Assembly (NCBI RefSeq): GCF_000379825.1
Contig: NZ_KB903835.1
Location: 310,217 to 374,216 of the forward strand
DNA: 64,000 nucleotides
Direction: 5' to 3'
Source of the DNA: Longispora albida DSM 44784
GTDB lineage: Bacteria > Actinomycetota > Actinomycetes > Mycobacteriales > Micromonosporaceae
Part shown: one piece after another, positions 20,394 through 28,267 of the stretch
Position numbering within the stretch: the first letter of the stretch is position 1
How the letters are laid out: the number at the start of each line of letters is the position of its first letter
Notes under the pieces: generated by a model
Seen by the model: only the letters and a program-made list of their open reading frames with translations
Told to the model about the DNA's origin: nothing
The model's database searches: none
Program-made: the position numbers and the translations under genes

Positions 20394-22919
20394 CTAGCGG
20401 TCGTTGCCCCACGGCCACGGCAGCCCGATCCCGCCGATGCCGCCACCACCGCCTCCGCCACCGGTACCGCCGCCTCCGGTGCCGCCTCGGCCGTTTCCGT
20501 TTCCGTTGCCGTTACCGCCACCTGGGCCGCCGCCGTTCTGGGTCGGCGTGGCTGGCGGGGTGGCAGCGGGGCCTGCGCTCAGGACCAGGGTGATCGTCGA
20601 GCCCTTCGGAGCCTGGCCGGTCGGCGAGGTCTCAGCGACCGTGCCCGCCGGGCAGGCCGAGGCGGACGCCGAGCCGCCGACCTCTGCCGCGAACCCGGCC
20701 CGCTGAAGGATGCCGACAGCCTCGCCGACCGTCTTGCAGGTCACCGACGGGACCGGCTTCTGGTCGCCGTAGGCCATGAGCTGCGTCGGGGGTACGAAAT
20801 CCTTGACGGGTTTGTCGCTGTGGTAGGCGGTCAGCGCGGCGATGGACGCGGCGTTGACCTCCTCGTGCATCTCGGTGGCGCTGCGGTTGTGCGTGTCCGG
20901 GTCGGCGGCGATCGCGGCCAGCGAGAGCTGCGGGGTCGTGGCGACCAGCGAGGCACTGGTGTTGTCCGACGTACCGGTCTTGCCTGCCACCGGCCGGTTC
21001 AGCTTCTGCTTGACCTCCTGCGCGGTGCCGCCGTCGCACTTCTTGAAGTACGACTGGTCGCCCAGCGGGCACCGGGCGGCGTCGATGGCGGCGTTGGCCA
21101 CCTCGGGCTTGATCGCCTGGGTGCAGCGCGGGTTGGCGGTGTCGAGCTTGTTGCCGCCCAGGTCCTTGATCTCCAGCACCGGGGTGGGCTCGCAGCGCAG
21201 CCCGCCGGCCGCGAGGGTGGCGTAGGCGTTGGCCAGGTCCAGCGGGGTGGTGTCGCTGACGCCGAGGCTGAAGGCGCCCCAGTTCTTCGCGTGCTCCGGC
21301 TTGGCCAGGTTCTGGTCGCCCTCGGTGCGGAACTTGATCCCCAGGTCCTGGGCCATCTTGACCGCGCGGTCGGCGCCGACCTTCTCCTGAAGCGGGATGA
21401 AGAACGTGTTGACCGAGCGGCCGAAACCGTTCCACATCGTCCGGTTGCCGTTCATCCAGCCGGGGTTGGCGTTGACCGGGCAGTAGTGCCGGGAGTTGCC
21501 GTCAGAGGAGACGGCACCACAGGACGCCTTGCTGCTGCGGTCGATCCAGTAGCCCGACTCGTACGGGCTCTTCGCGTTGATCGTGTACGCCAGCGGATAC
21601 CCGGCGTCGAGCGCGGCGGCCAGCGGGAAGATCTTGAACGTCGAGCCAGCCTGGTACCCGGTGATGTCGCCACCGCCGCTGATCAGCTTGTTGGTGGTGT
21701 TCGGGTAGGTACCCTTCTGGCCCTTGCGGTCGGGGTTGGTGCTCGCGCCGTTGCCGGTCTGGTCGAGGCTGTACGTCCGGTTGACGGCCATCGCCTTGAC
21801 CCGCCCGGTACCCGGCTCGATCGCCGCCATCGGGATCGCGAACGAGTTGGTGTTCTTGATCTGGGCGGCGAGACCGTCCACTGCGGCCTTCTGGAGGCCG
21901 AGGTCCAGCGAGGTGGTGATGGTGTAGCCGCCGCGCTTGAGCCGGTCCTCGCGCTCGCCGGGGCTGGTCCCGAAGGCTGGCTGTTCCTTCCACCAGGTGA
22001 TCAGGTAGTCGCAGAAGAAGCCGGCGTCGTTCGGCTTGGTGTTGACGCAGCCACCGCGCGGCTCGCTGGGCTCGATCTTCTTGACGTCCTTGTTCGCCTC
22101 GTCGGCCTGGGCCTGCGTGACGAACTTCTGCTTCACCATCTGGTCGAGGACGTACGTGCGCCGCTCGAACGCGATCTTCCGGCCCTCCTTGGTGGAGGGA
22201 TCCGACTCGCTCGGCGACTTCACCAGGCCGGCGATCAGCGAGGCCTCGGCGAGAGTCAGCTTGTCCGGCGTCTTGCCGAAGTAGACCTGGGCCGCGGCGT
22301 GGATGCCGTAGGCGCCGTGGCCGAAGTAGGAGATGTTCAGGTAGCGCTCGAGGATCTGCTGCTTGGTGAGCTTCTTCTCCAGCGCCATCGCGTACCGGAT
22401 CTCGCGGAGCTTGCGCGCCGGGGTCTGCACGGTCGCGGCCAGCACCTCCTGCGGCGTGGTCGCGTTGTACTGGAGCGACTGCCGGACGTACTGCATCGTC
22501 AGCGTCGACGCGCCCTGCTGCTCGCCGTCGTCGCCGCTGTTGTTGTTCGCGACGAAGGCACGGAGCACACCCTTGGGGTCGACACCCTTGTGCTCGTAGA
22601 ACCGGGTGTCCTCGGCCGCGATGATCGCCTTCTGCATCACGTCGGCGACGCCGGTGATCGGGACGTCCCGCCGGTTCTCGTCGTAGAGCATCGCGAGCTG
22701 CGTCTTGGCGTCGCTCGCGTACACGTACGTGATCTGGGGGGCCGGCGGGTCCTTGAGCTCGCTCGGCAGCTTCTCGAAGGCCTCGGCTCCCGACTTGGCC
22801 GCAAGGCCGGACACCGCGACGGCGGGGAACGCCGCAGCGGCCACGACAACGCCGGCGAGGACCCCGCAGATCAGCAGAGAGGTGGCGTTGGAGAGCAGGC
22901 TGTGATCACGGTCTCGCAT
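20394..22919 (-). CDS. ponA2: Class A penicillin-binding protein with PASTA domain (PonA2-like)
   Basis: 841 residues from ATG 22919 (MRDRDHSLLSN); the longer frame upstream lacks a matching N-terminus. After a transmembrane helix (about 16-38) comes the GT51 glycosyltransferase (AAEDTRFYEHKGVDPKG, TLTMQYVRQ, then KYLN-type RYLNISYFGHGAYGI). The transpeptidase has GSTFK (about residue 426), SVN (about 502) and KTGTSD (about 645). The C-terminal PASTA domain (VPSVTCKTVGEAVGILQRAG) is followed by a Gly/Asn-rich tail. It polymerises and cross-links peptidoglycan at the outer membrane face. Adjacent whiB4 and metallophosphoesterase genes match the mycobacterial ponA2 locus. Confidence 0.95.
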   Translation of the reverse strand: MRDRDHSLLSNATSLLICGVLAGVVVAAAAFPAVAVSGLAAKSGAEAFEKLPSELKDPPAPQITYVYASDAKTQLAMLYDENRRDVPITGVADVMQKAIIAAEDTRFYEHKGVDPKGVLRAFVANNNSGDDGEQQGASTLTMQYVRQSLQYNATTPQEVLAATVQTPARKLREIRYAMALEKKLTKQQILERYLNISYFGHGAYGIHAAAQVYFGKTPDKLTLAEASLIAGLVKSPSESDPSTKEGRKIAFERRTYVLDQMVKQKFVTQAQADEANKDVKKIEPSEPRGGCVNTKPNDAGFFCDYLITWWKEQPAFGTSPGEREDRLKRGGYTITTSLDLGLQKAAVDGLAAQIKNTNSFAIPMAAIEPGTGRVKAMAVNRTYSLDQTGNGASTNPDRKGQKGTYPNTTNKLISGGGDITGYQAGSTFKIFPLAAALDAGYPLAYTINAKSPYESGYWIDRSSKASCGAVSSDGNSRHYCPVNANPGWMNGNRTMWNGFGRSVNTFFIPLQEKVGADRAVKMAQDLGIKFRTEGDQNLAKPEHAKNWGAFSLGVSDTTPLDLANAYATLAAGGLRCEPTPVLEIKDLGGNKLDTANPRCTQAIKPEVANAAIDAARCPLGDQSYFKKCDGGTAQEVKQKLNRPVAGKTGTSDNTSASLVATTPQLSLAAIAADPDTHNRSATEMHEEVNAASIAALTAYHSDKPVKDFVPPTQLMAYGDQKPVPSVTCKTVGEAVGILQRAGFAAEVGGSASASACPAGTVAETSPTGQAPKGSTITLVLSAGPAATPPATPTQNGGGPGGGNGNGNGNGRGGTGGGGTGGGGGGGGIGGIGLPWPWGNDR

Positions 22920-23292
22920 CCAGTGCACCGCCTCAGAGTACGTGACGCGCCAATATGGCCGGCACCCCAGCAAGGGCCGGCCTGAACAGAGATAAGACGC
23001 GTCACAACGCTGCCCGGTTGCACCTTTGGCGGAATCCATCCTGGCTCCGGCACATCGACCGATCAAGGGGTTACGGCTGTGTAAGGAGAAAATTACTGTC
23101 CGATTTACTCGACAACGTTGCGTAATCGACTCACTACGGAGCATGATGATCGCGCAGGGACAGACAGCTCGGGGGTGAGCAGTTCAGCTCGGGGGTCAGT
23201 AGGTACGGCCGAAGTACTTCAGATGGTTGAAGCAGCCCGGACAGGGGGTACCGGACTGCTTGGGGGGACCAGACGAGGGGGGACCAGAGCAT
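22920..23292. promoter_or_regulatory. ponA2-whiB4 intergenic region with two tandem repeat pairs
   Basis: No gene seen. CAGCTCGGGGG occurs at 23165 and 23185 (20-bp period). GGGGGGACCAGA occurs at 23262 and 23277 (15-bp period), the second overlapping the ribosome-binding region of whiB4. The spacing suggests protein binding on one helix face. The divergent promoters of both genes must lie here. Confidence 0.5.
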
Positions 23293-23583
23293 ATGAGTCT
23301 TGTTGTGGATTGGGCGAGTTCCGCCGCCTGTCGCGCCGGGGATCCCGACGCACTGTTCGTCCAGGGGGCCGAGCAGAACGTGGCGAAGCGGGTGTGCCGT
23401 ACCTGCCCGGTGCGGTACGAGTGCCTGGCTGACGCGCTGGACAACCGGATCGAGTTCGGGGTCTGGGGCGGCATGACCGAACGCGAGCGCCGCGCGCTGT
23501 TGCGCAGGCACCCGCAGGTGACGAACTGGCGGAGGCTGTTCGAGAGCGCCCTCAAGGACCGGGAACTGGCGAAGATCTGCTGA
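23293..23583 (+). CDS. whiB4: WhiB-family iron-sulfur regulator (WhiB4-like)
   Basis: 96 residues from ATG 23293 (MSLVVDWASSAACRAGD). The four cysteines expected for a 4Fe-4S cluster are present: AACRAG, then RVCRTCPVRYEC. They are followed by GVWGGMTERERRALLRRHP, the conserved turn and basic helix of WhiB proteins. The sequence around DALDNRIEFGVWGG and the gene order beside ponA2 match mycobacterial WhiB4, a redox-responsive regulator. It acts with or against sigma factor region 4 or as a disulfide-sensitive DNA binder. It ends 9 bp from the convergent ATPase gene. Confidence 0.93.
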   Translation: MSLVVDWASSAACRAGDPDALFVQGAEQNVAKRVCRTCPVRYECLADALDNRIEFGVWGGMTERERRALLRRHPQVTNWRRLFESALKDRELAKIC

Positions 23584-23592
23584 GGCAGATGA

Positions 23593-24684
23593 CTACGACG
23601 TCACTCGCCGGAGGCCGTCGAGATCGTGGACGTCCTCCGGCTGAGCTGGCACCTCGAACACCGGTACCCCGGGGCGGGCGGCGAGGAACTGCTCGGCGAT
23701 CCGCCGCTCCCGCGCCACCCGGCGGCTCAGGTCGGCGTGGACCCGCAGTACCCCGGCCGTGACGCTGCCGGCCACGGTCTCGGCGCCGGCCAGCGCCCGC
23801 TCGACCGACAGGTCCGGCACGGCCAGCCGGTGCATCCGGTTGAGCACCAGCCCGGCGAGCGGCATCTTGTCCTCGGCGAGGCGGCCGGCGAAGTACGCGG
23901 CCTCCCGGATCGCGTCCGGCTCGGGCGCCGCCACGACCAGGAACGACGTCTCCCGCGCCTGGAGCACCCTGTAGGTCTGCTCGGCGCGCTCACGGAACCC
24001 GCCGAACATCGAGTCCAGCGCGGTCACGAAGCCGGACACGTCGGTGAGCAGCTGGCCGCCGAGAATCTTCGTGAACGCCTTCGTCACCACGCCGAACGAG
24101 GCCGTGACCAGCGTGAACACGCTTCTGCCCCCGGCGCGGGCCGGGGCGAGCAGCATGCGCAGCATCCGGCCGTCGAGGAAGCGGGCCAGCCGCTGCGGCG
24201 CGTCGAGGAAGTCCAGCGCCGAACGCGACGGAGGGGTGTCGACGACGATCAGGTCCCACTCGTCGGTCGCGCGGAGCTGGCCGAGCTTCTCCATCGCCAT
24301 GTACTCCTGCGTACCGGCGAAGGTCGAGCTCATGGCCTGGTAGAACGGGTTGGCGAAGATCTCCTTCGCCCGTTTCGGGTCGGTGTGCGCGAGCACGACC
24401 TCGTCGAAGGTCCGCTTCATGTCGAGCATCATGGCGTAGAGCTCGCCGTCGGCGCCCTCCACCTTGCGCGGGGTGTTGTCCAGTTCGGACAGTCCCATCG
24501 ACTGGGCCAGGCGGCGGGCCGGGTCGATGGTCAGCACGACGGCGCGCCTGCCGTGCTTCTCCGCCGCGCGCAGGGCCAGCGCCGCAGCCGTGGTGGTCTT
24601 GCCGACGCCGCCGGCCCCGCAGCAGACCACGATCCGGGTCTTCGGGTCGCCGAGCAGCGCGTCGATGTCGAGTGCCGAGGTCAC
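23593..24684 (-). CDS. ArsA/Get3-like ATPase (Rv3680-like)
   Basis: 363 residues. Deviant Walker A CCGAGGVGKTTTAAALAL at about 21-38, switch I TIDPARRLAQ, switch II VVDTPPSRSALDFLDAP, and NRMH, all typical of the SIMIBI ArsA/Get3 class. It overlaps by 4 bp (ATGA) with the partner ATPase gene at 24681, just as Rv3679-Rv3680 form a pair in mycobacteria, where the two proteins assemble a heteromeric ATPase complex linked to glycerol and stress tolerance. Probably cytoplasmic. Not an arsenite pump here, as no ArsB or arsenic-binding Cys triad is seen. Confidence 0.9.
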   Translation of the reverse strand: MTSALDIDALLGDPKTRIVVCCGAGGVGKTTTAAALALRAAEKHGRRAVVLTIDPARRLAQSMGLSELDNTPRKVEGADGELYAMMLDMKRTFDEVVLAHTDPKRAKEIFANPFYQAMSSTFAGTQEYMAMEKLGQLRATDEWDLIVVDTPPSRSALDFLDAPQRLARFLDGRMLRMLLAPARAGGRSVFTLVTASFGVVTKAFTKILGGQLLTDVSGFVTALDSMFGGFRERAEQTYRVLQARETSFLVVAAPEPDAIREAAYFAGRLAEDKMPLAGLVLNRMHRLAVPDLSVERALAGAETVAGSVTAGVLRVHADLSRRVARERRIAEQFLAARPGVPVFEVPAQPEDVHDLDGLRRVTS

Positions 24685-25634
24685 AGCTTCTCCCGGAGGA
24701 TGGCGGCCAGCTCGTACAGCCCGGACAGGTCCACGCCGTCGGGCAGCAGTGGCAGCTCGATCAGCGGCTGGTCGAGCTTCTGGAGGTCCTCGCGCAGCCC
24801 GGCCTCCATCGCCACGCGTACGAGATGGAGTTTGGCCTCTTCCAGCAGGCCAGTGATCGTGGCCTTGTCGGCAGGGAGGCCAGCGGCGGCCAGCCCTCGT
24901 TTCAGCTCGGCCTGGGTGAGCTTGACCCCGGCCAGTGCCTCGTCCCGGGTCGCGTTGACGATCACGGAACCGATCGGCATGTCCAGTGCCTCCAGCTCGG
25001 CGATCGCGTCCCTGGCCTCCTGGACGGGCATCTCCTCCAGCAGGGTCACGACGTGGATCGCGGCCAGCGGCGAGCGCAGCACTGCGGCCACACCCTCGCT
25101 CTGCGTCTTGATCGGCCCGACCTTGGCCAGCTTGGCCGCCTCGGCTGTCACGTTCAGGAACCGCCCGATCCGGCCGGTCGGCGGCGCGTCGACGACGACG
25201 GCGTCGTAGACCCGCTTGCCGCCCTCCGTGCGGGTCGTCGCTTCCTTGATCTTGCCGGTGAGCAGGATGTCCCGCAGGCCGGGCGCGATGGTCGTCGCGA
25301 AGTCGAACGCGCCGAACTTCTGCAGCGCGCGTCCTGCCCGCCCCAGCCGGTAGAACATGTCCAGATATTCCAGCAGGGCTTCCTCGACGTCGACAGCGAG
25401 CGCCCGCACCTCACCGCCGTCGGGGCCCGTGGCGATCTTTCTTTCCGTGTACGGCAGGGGAGCCGTGTCGAACAGCTGCGCGATCCCCTGGCGCCCCTCC
25501 ACCTCCACCAGCAGCACCCGCTTCCCGGCGCCGGCCAGCGCGAGGGCGAGAGCCGCGGCGACGGTGGTCTTGCCGGTACCGCCCTTGCCCGTGACGATGT
25601 GCAGCCGGGGCTGGTTGCCGGTCATGCCGGTCAT
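24681..25634 (-). CDS. ArsA/Get3-like ATPase, partner subunit (Rv3679-like)
   Basis: 317 residues from ATG 25634, which overlaps the stop of the upstream gene (ATGA); the very long open frame to 26198 is not coding beyond this point. Walker A IVTGKGGTGKTTVAAALALA (about 11-30), VEVEGRQGIAQLF as switch I, VVVDAPPTGRIGRFLNV as switch II. It differs from its partner in having VEVEGR rather than IDPARR. Such asymmetry is expected of a heterodimer. Coupled to the anchored small protein gene upstream and the second ATPase downstream. Confidence 0.9.
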   Translation of the reverse strand: MTGMTGNQPRLHIVTGKGGTGKTTVAAALALALAGAGKRVLLVEVEGRQGIAQLFDTAPLPYTERKIATGPDGGEVRALAVDVEEALLEYLDMFYRLGRAGRALQKFGAFDFATTIAPGLRDILLTGKIKEATTRTEGGKRVYDAVVVDAPPTGRIGRFLNVTAEAAKLAKVGPIKTQSEGVAAVLRSPLAAIHVVTLLEEMPVQEARDAIAELEALDMPIGSVIVNATRDEALAGVKLTQAELKRGLAAAGLPADKATITGLLEEAKLHLVRVAMEAGLREDLQKLDQPLIELPLLPDGVDLSGLYELAAILREKL

Positions 25635-26080
25635 GAGGGCAGCCGCTTGAGGCCGCACACCCGCCAGCCGCCGTTGGACACTGTGGTGATCTCCAGCTTC
25701 TGTGAGCTGTACGTCTGCCCGTCGTTCCCGGCCAGGGTGAGGCTCGTCGTGAACACCACCTCGGTGCGCTCCTTGGACTTCTCGGCAGCCGTCCACTCGA
25801 ACGCCGCAGCCGGGTGCTTCTTCAGCAGGCTGTTCGCCTCGTTGATCCCCCGGTCCACGATGGCCGGGTCCAGCTCCGGGCACAGCAGCCCGGCTGCCTT
25901 GTCCGTGTCCTGGTCGACGAACACGCCGCCAAGGAACCCGTCGACAGCTCCGCGCGCGCTCTCCGCCCCGTGACCCTCCAGCGTCGACACCAGCACGAAC
26001 GCGCCGGCACCCCCGCCGGCACAGAGCAGGAGGAGCACGCCGGACGCGATGCCGGCGATCAGTCCGCTGCGAGAACGCAT
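25631..26080 (-). CDS. Membrane-anchored extracytoplasmic protein
   Basis: 149 residues. MRSRSGLIAGIASGVLLLLC is an N-terminal signal anchor. The exported part (about 35-149) has a cystatin/NTF2-like pattern: ESARGAVDGFLGGVFVDQDT, LLCPELDP, then WTAAEKSKERTEVVFTTSLT and WRVCGLK. The two cysteines could pair. DUF4878-like folds look similar. Its 4-bp overlap with the ATPase gene suggests it is a client or membrane adapter of the ATPase pair, which is inference. Confidence 0.65.
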   Translation of the reverse strand: MRSRSGLIAGIASGVLLLLCAGGGAGAFVLVSTLEGHGAESARGAVDGFLGGVFVDQDTDKAAGLLCPELDPAIVDRGINEANSLLKKHPAAAFEWTAAEKSKERTEVVFTTSLTLAGNDGQTYSSQKLEITTVSNGGWRVCGLKRLPS

Positions 26081-26133
26081 GTACCCCTCCGCGTGGTGAC
26101 GCCCCGACCCAGCGTAGTGCTAGTTTTCGGACC

Positions 26134-26298
26134 ATGCAGAAGTGGGAGTACGCGACTGTGCCGCTTTTGGTGCACGCGACCAAGCAGATCCTCGACAACT
26201 GGGGCCAGGACGGGTGGGAACTCGTGAGCGTGATCCCCGGCCCGAGCGGCCCGGAGCAGCTCGTCGCCTACCTCAAGCGGCCGGTGGAGAAATCATGA
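26134..26298 (+). CDS. DUF4177-like small protein (Rv3678A-like)
   Basis: 54 residues from ATG 26134: MQKWEYATVPLLVHATKQIL, then DNWGQDGWELVSV and YLKRP. The MxKWEY and GxDGWELV features are typical of DUF4177 family proteins. It overlaps the RidA start by ATGA. The same tiny gene precedes the RidA gene in mycobacteria. It diverges from the anchored protein gene at 26080. Function unknown. Confidence 0.8.
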   Translation: MQKWEYATVPLLVHATKQILDNWGQDGWELVSVIPGPSGPEQLVAYLKRPVEKS

Positions 26299-26753
26299 GC
26301 GACCCGTACGCCAAGATCGTCGAACTCGGCTACAAGCTGCCGAGCGTCGTCCCGCCCGTGGCCGCCTACGTGCCGGCCATCCGGTCCGGCAACCACGTCT
26401 ACGTGTCGGGCCAGCTCCCGATGGTCGAGGGCGCGCTGGCCGAGACCGGCAAGGTCGGCTCGGACGTGAGCCCGGAGCGCGCCAAGGAGCTCGCCGCGAT
26501 CTGCGCGCTGAACGCCCTGGCCGCCGTCGACTCGGTCATCAACCTGAACGAGGTCGTCCGGATCGTGAAGGTCGGCGGCTTCGTGGCCTCCGCCGAGGGC
26601 TTCACCGGCCAGCCTGCCGTGATCAACGGCGCGTCTGAGCTGTTCGGCGCGGTGTTCGGCGAGGCTGGCCGGCACGCGCGTGCCGCGGTCGGCGTCGCGG
26701 AGCTGCCGCTCGGCGCCCCGGTCGAGGTCGACGTGATCGTCGAGGTCCGCTAG
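26295..26753 (+). CDS. RidA-family protein (Rv3678c-like)
   Basis: 152 residues. HVYVSGQLPMVEGALAETGK, CALNALAAVDSVINLNEVVR and PVEVDVIVEVR follow the RidA (YjgF/YER057c) fold. Classical RidA has an Arg just before the GQ-x-P-type end of the barrel (R105) that hydrolyses reactive enamines or imines. Here the matching area reads GEAGRHARAAVGVAELPLG, so an Arg is present and deaminase-type activity is plausible. Trimeric, cytoplasmic. A strong terminator follows. Confidence 0.88.
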   Translation: MSDPYAKIVELGYKLPSVVPPVAAYVPAIRSGNHVYVSGQLPMVEGALAETGKVGSDVSPERAKELAAICALNALAAVDSVINLNEVVRIVKVGGFVASAEGFTGQPAVINGASELFGAVFGEAGRHARAAVGVAELPLGAPVEVDVIVEVR

Positions 26754-26768
26754 TTTCCTCGCTTTTCC

Positions 26769-26799
26769 CGGCCCGGATCGCTGCGATCCGGGCCGTTTT
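26769..26799 (+). terminator. Rho-independent terminator after the RidA gene
   Basis: CGGCCCGGATCG (26769-26780) pairs perfectly with 26784-26795, then TTTT. Confidence 0.8.
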
Positions 26800-26845
26800 G
26801 CGGGTGTTGGCCCGCGAACTTTGCCTGAATTTGTAGGATTCACAG

Positions 26846-27382
26846 ATGGGGTCTGCCTGGTTCGCGTACGCAGCCGGGATCACCGGCACCCTCGCGAACC
26901 TCCTCCTCGCGGCCTTCTACCTCTTCCACCGCAACTGGCTCGGTGCGCTGAACGACCTCACCGGCTCGCTGTCCACCCTGCTCATGATCCCGGTCGCGCT
27001 CACGCTGGGCGGCCGGGTGGAGACCCCGATCGCGCTCGCGGCGCTGGCCGTCCTCACGGTCGGCGGGCCGCTGCTCGTCTTCGGCCTCATCTCGTTCGAG
27101 CGGCAGGTGCCGTTCATGCTCGGCGCGTTCCTGGTGCTGTCCGTCTGGCTGATCCTCGTCAACCGGCAGCCCCGGGCCGGCCTGCCGTCCTGGGTGGCCA
27201 CCCTGGGTCTGTCCTGCGGCGTCGCGGCCCTCGCCAGCGCGGCCGTCGCCGGCCTCGCCCTCACCACCCGGGCTGGCTCCCGCCTGCGGACCGTACTGCT
27301 CGTGATCGGCGGGGTGCCGGGGATGCTGGTGTGGGCGGCCGTCCCGATCTGGTTCCTGCTGGTCGGCTGGTACTGGACCTGA
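26846..27382 (+). CDS. Polytopic membrane protein of unknown function
   Basis: 178 residues with five or six predicted transmembrane helices (AGITGTLANLLLAAFYLF, LSTLLMIPVALTLG, ALAALAVLTVGGPLLVFGLI, FMLGAFLVLSVWLILV, SCGVAALASAAVAGLALT, MLVWAAVPIWFLLVGWYW). No charged or catalytic motif stands out. It is flanked by a terminator upstream and a hairpin downstream, so it is probably a single-gene unit. Resembles small uncharacterised actinobacterial membrane proteins; not a recognisable transporter. Confidence 0.65.
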   Translation: MGSAWFAYAAGITGTLANLLLAAFYLFHRNWLGALNDLTGSLSTLLMIPVALTLGGRVETPIALAALAVLTVGGPLLVFGLISFERQVPFMLGAFLVLSVWLILVNRQPRAGLPSWVATLGLSCGVAALASAAVAGLALTTRAGSRLRTVLLVIGGVPGMLVWAAVPIWFLLVGWYWT

Positions 27383-27422
27383 TCCTGACCTTTGCTTGTG
27401 TCCTTGATCTGACCTGAGGTGG

Positions 27423-27479
27423 CCCGCTGAGGGCGGCGAGGCGAAACCCCGCAACGCGCGCATCGTCGCCCTCAGCGGG
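27423..27479 (+). terminator. Large hairpin between the membrane protein and hydrolase genes
   Basis: CCCGCTGAGGGCG (27423-27435) pairs perfectly with CGCCCTCAGCGGG (27467-27479) around a 31-nt GC-rich loop. No T run. Terminator or leader structure. Confidence 0.5.
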
Positions 27480-27514
27480 TCGGCACCACCCCAAGTCGGC
27501 AGTATCCTCGTGGC

Positions 27515-28267
27515 ATGAGTGGTGGGGGGCGTATGTCTGGGTCCGCTGGCGCGCTGCTGGATGCGCTGCCGGGCTGGGCCACGCTGTACCGTGCGCCCAA
27601 CCCCGGCCCGATGACGTTGACCGGGACGAACACCTGGGTGCTCGGCGGGTCGGTCGTCGTGGACCCGGGGCCGCCGGACGACGAGCACCTCGCACAGCTC
27701 ACGTCCGCCGAGCTGATCATCGTCACCCACGGTCACCACGACCACGTCGAGGGCGCGCCCCGCCTGGCCGAGCTGACCGGGGCCCCGGTGCTGGCCGCCG
27801 ACCGGGAGCACGGCCAGCCGCTGCCCGAGCTGATCGAGGCCGCCGGGCTGAGCATCCGCGTGCTGCGTACCCCTGGGCACACCTCCGACTCGGTCAGCCT
27901 CGTGGTGAACGACGAGGCGGTGCTGACCGGCGACACCATCCTCGGCCAGGGCAGCACGATCGTGGCCCACCCCGACGGCAACCTCGCCGCGTACCTGGGC
28001 AGCCTCGACCGGCTCGCGGCCCTCGGCGACATCCCGGCCCTGCCCGGCCACGGCCCGGCGCTCGCGAGCGTCCGGCAGGCCGCCAGCCACTACCGCGAGC
28101 ACCGGCTCGCCCGGCTGGAGCAGGTCAGGTCGGCTGTGCTGGAGGGTGCTGCCAGCGCCGCCGACGTCGTCAAGGTGGTGTACCGGGACACCGATCCGGC
28201 GCTCTGGTGGGCTGCCGAACTGACGGTCCAGGCCCAGCTCGACTACCTGAACAGCGAGCGCTCGTGA
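27515..28267 (+). CDS. Metallo-beta-lactamase-fold hydrolase (Rv3677c-like)
   Basis: 250 residues (ATG 27515; a second ATG at 27533 is possible). The MBL fold is clear: NTWVLGGSVVVDPGPP, THGHHDHVEGA (HxHxDH zinc ligands), TPGHTSDSVSLVV, LTGDTILG and LPGHGP. The C-terminal region (YREHRLARLEQVRSAVLEGA) is typical of the LACTB2/Rv3677c group, which includes endoribonuclease-like and thioester hydrolase-like members. It ends with a GTGA overlap into the cyclase gene, so the two are co-translated, which is not the case in mycobacteria. Confidence 0.9.
   Translation: MSGGGRMSGSAGALLDALPGWATLYRAPNPGPMTLTGTNTWVLGGSVVVDPGPPDDEHLAQLTSAELIIVTHGHHDHVEGAPRLAELTGAPVLAADREHGQPLPELIEAAGLSIRVLRTPGHTSDSVSLVVNDEAVLTGDTILGQGSTIVAHPDGNLAAYLGSLDRLAALGDIPALPGHGPALASVRQAASHYREHRLARLEQVRSAVLEGAASAADVVKVVYRDTDPALWWAAELTVQAQLDYLNSERS

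Noticed and set aside
23593-25634. Arsenite-transport ATPase annotation
   Set aside because: The ArsA/Get3 fold is clear, but no arsB, arsR or arsenic-binding Cys triad is present, and synteny points to the mycobacterial Rv3679/Rv3680 complex instead.
24681-26198. 505-residue open frame for the second ATPase
   Set aside because: The first 188 residues overlap the anchored protein gene in another frame and are compositionally wrong. The ATPase starts at 25634, in ATGA overlap with that gene.
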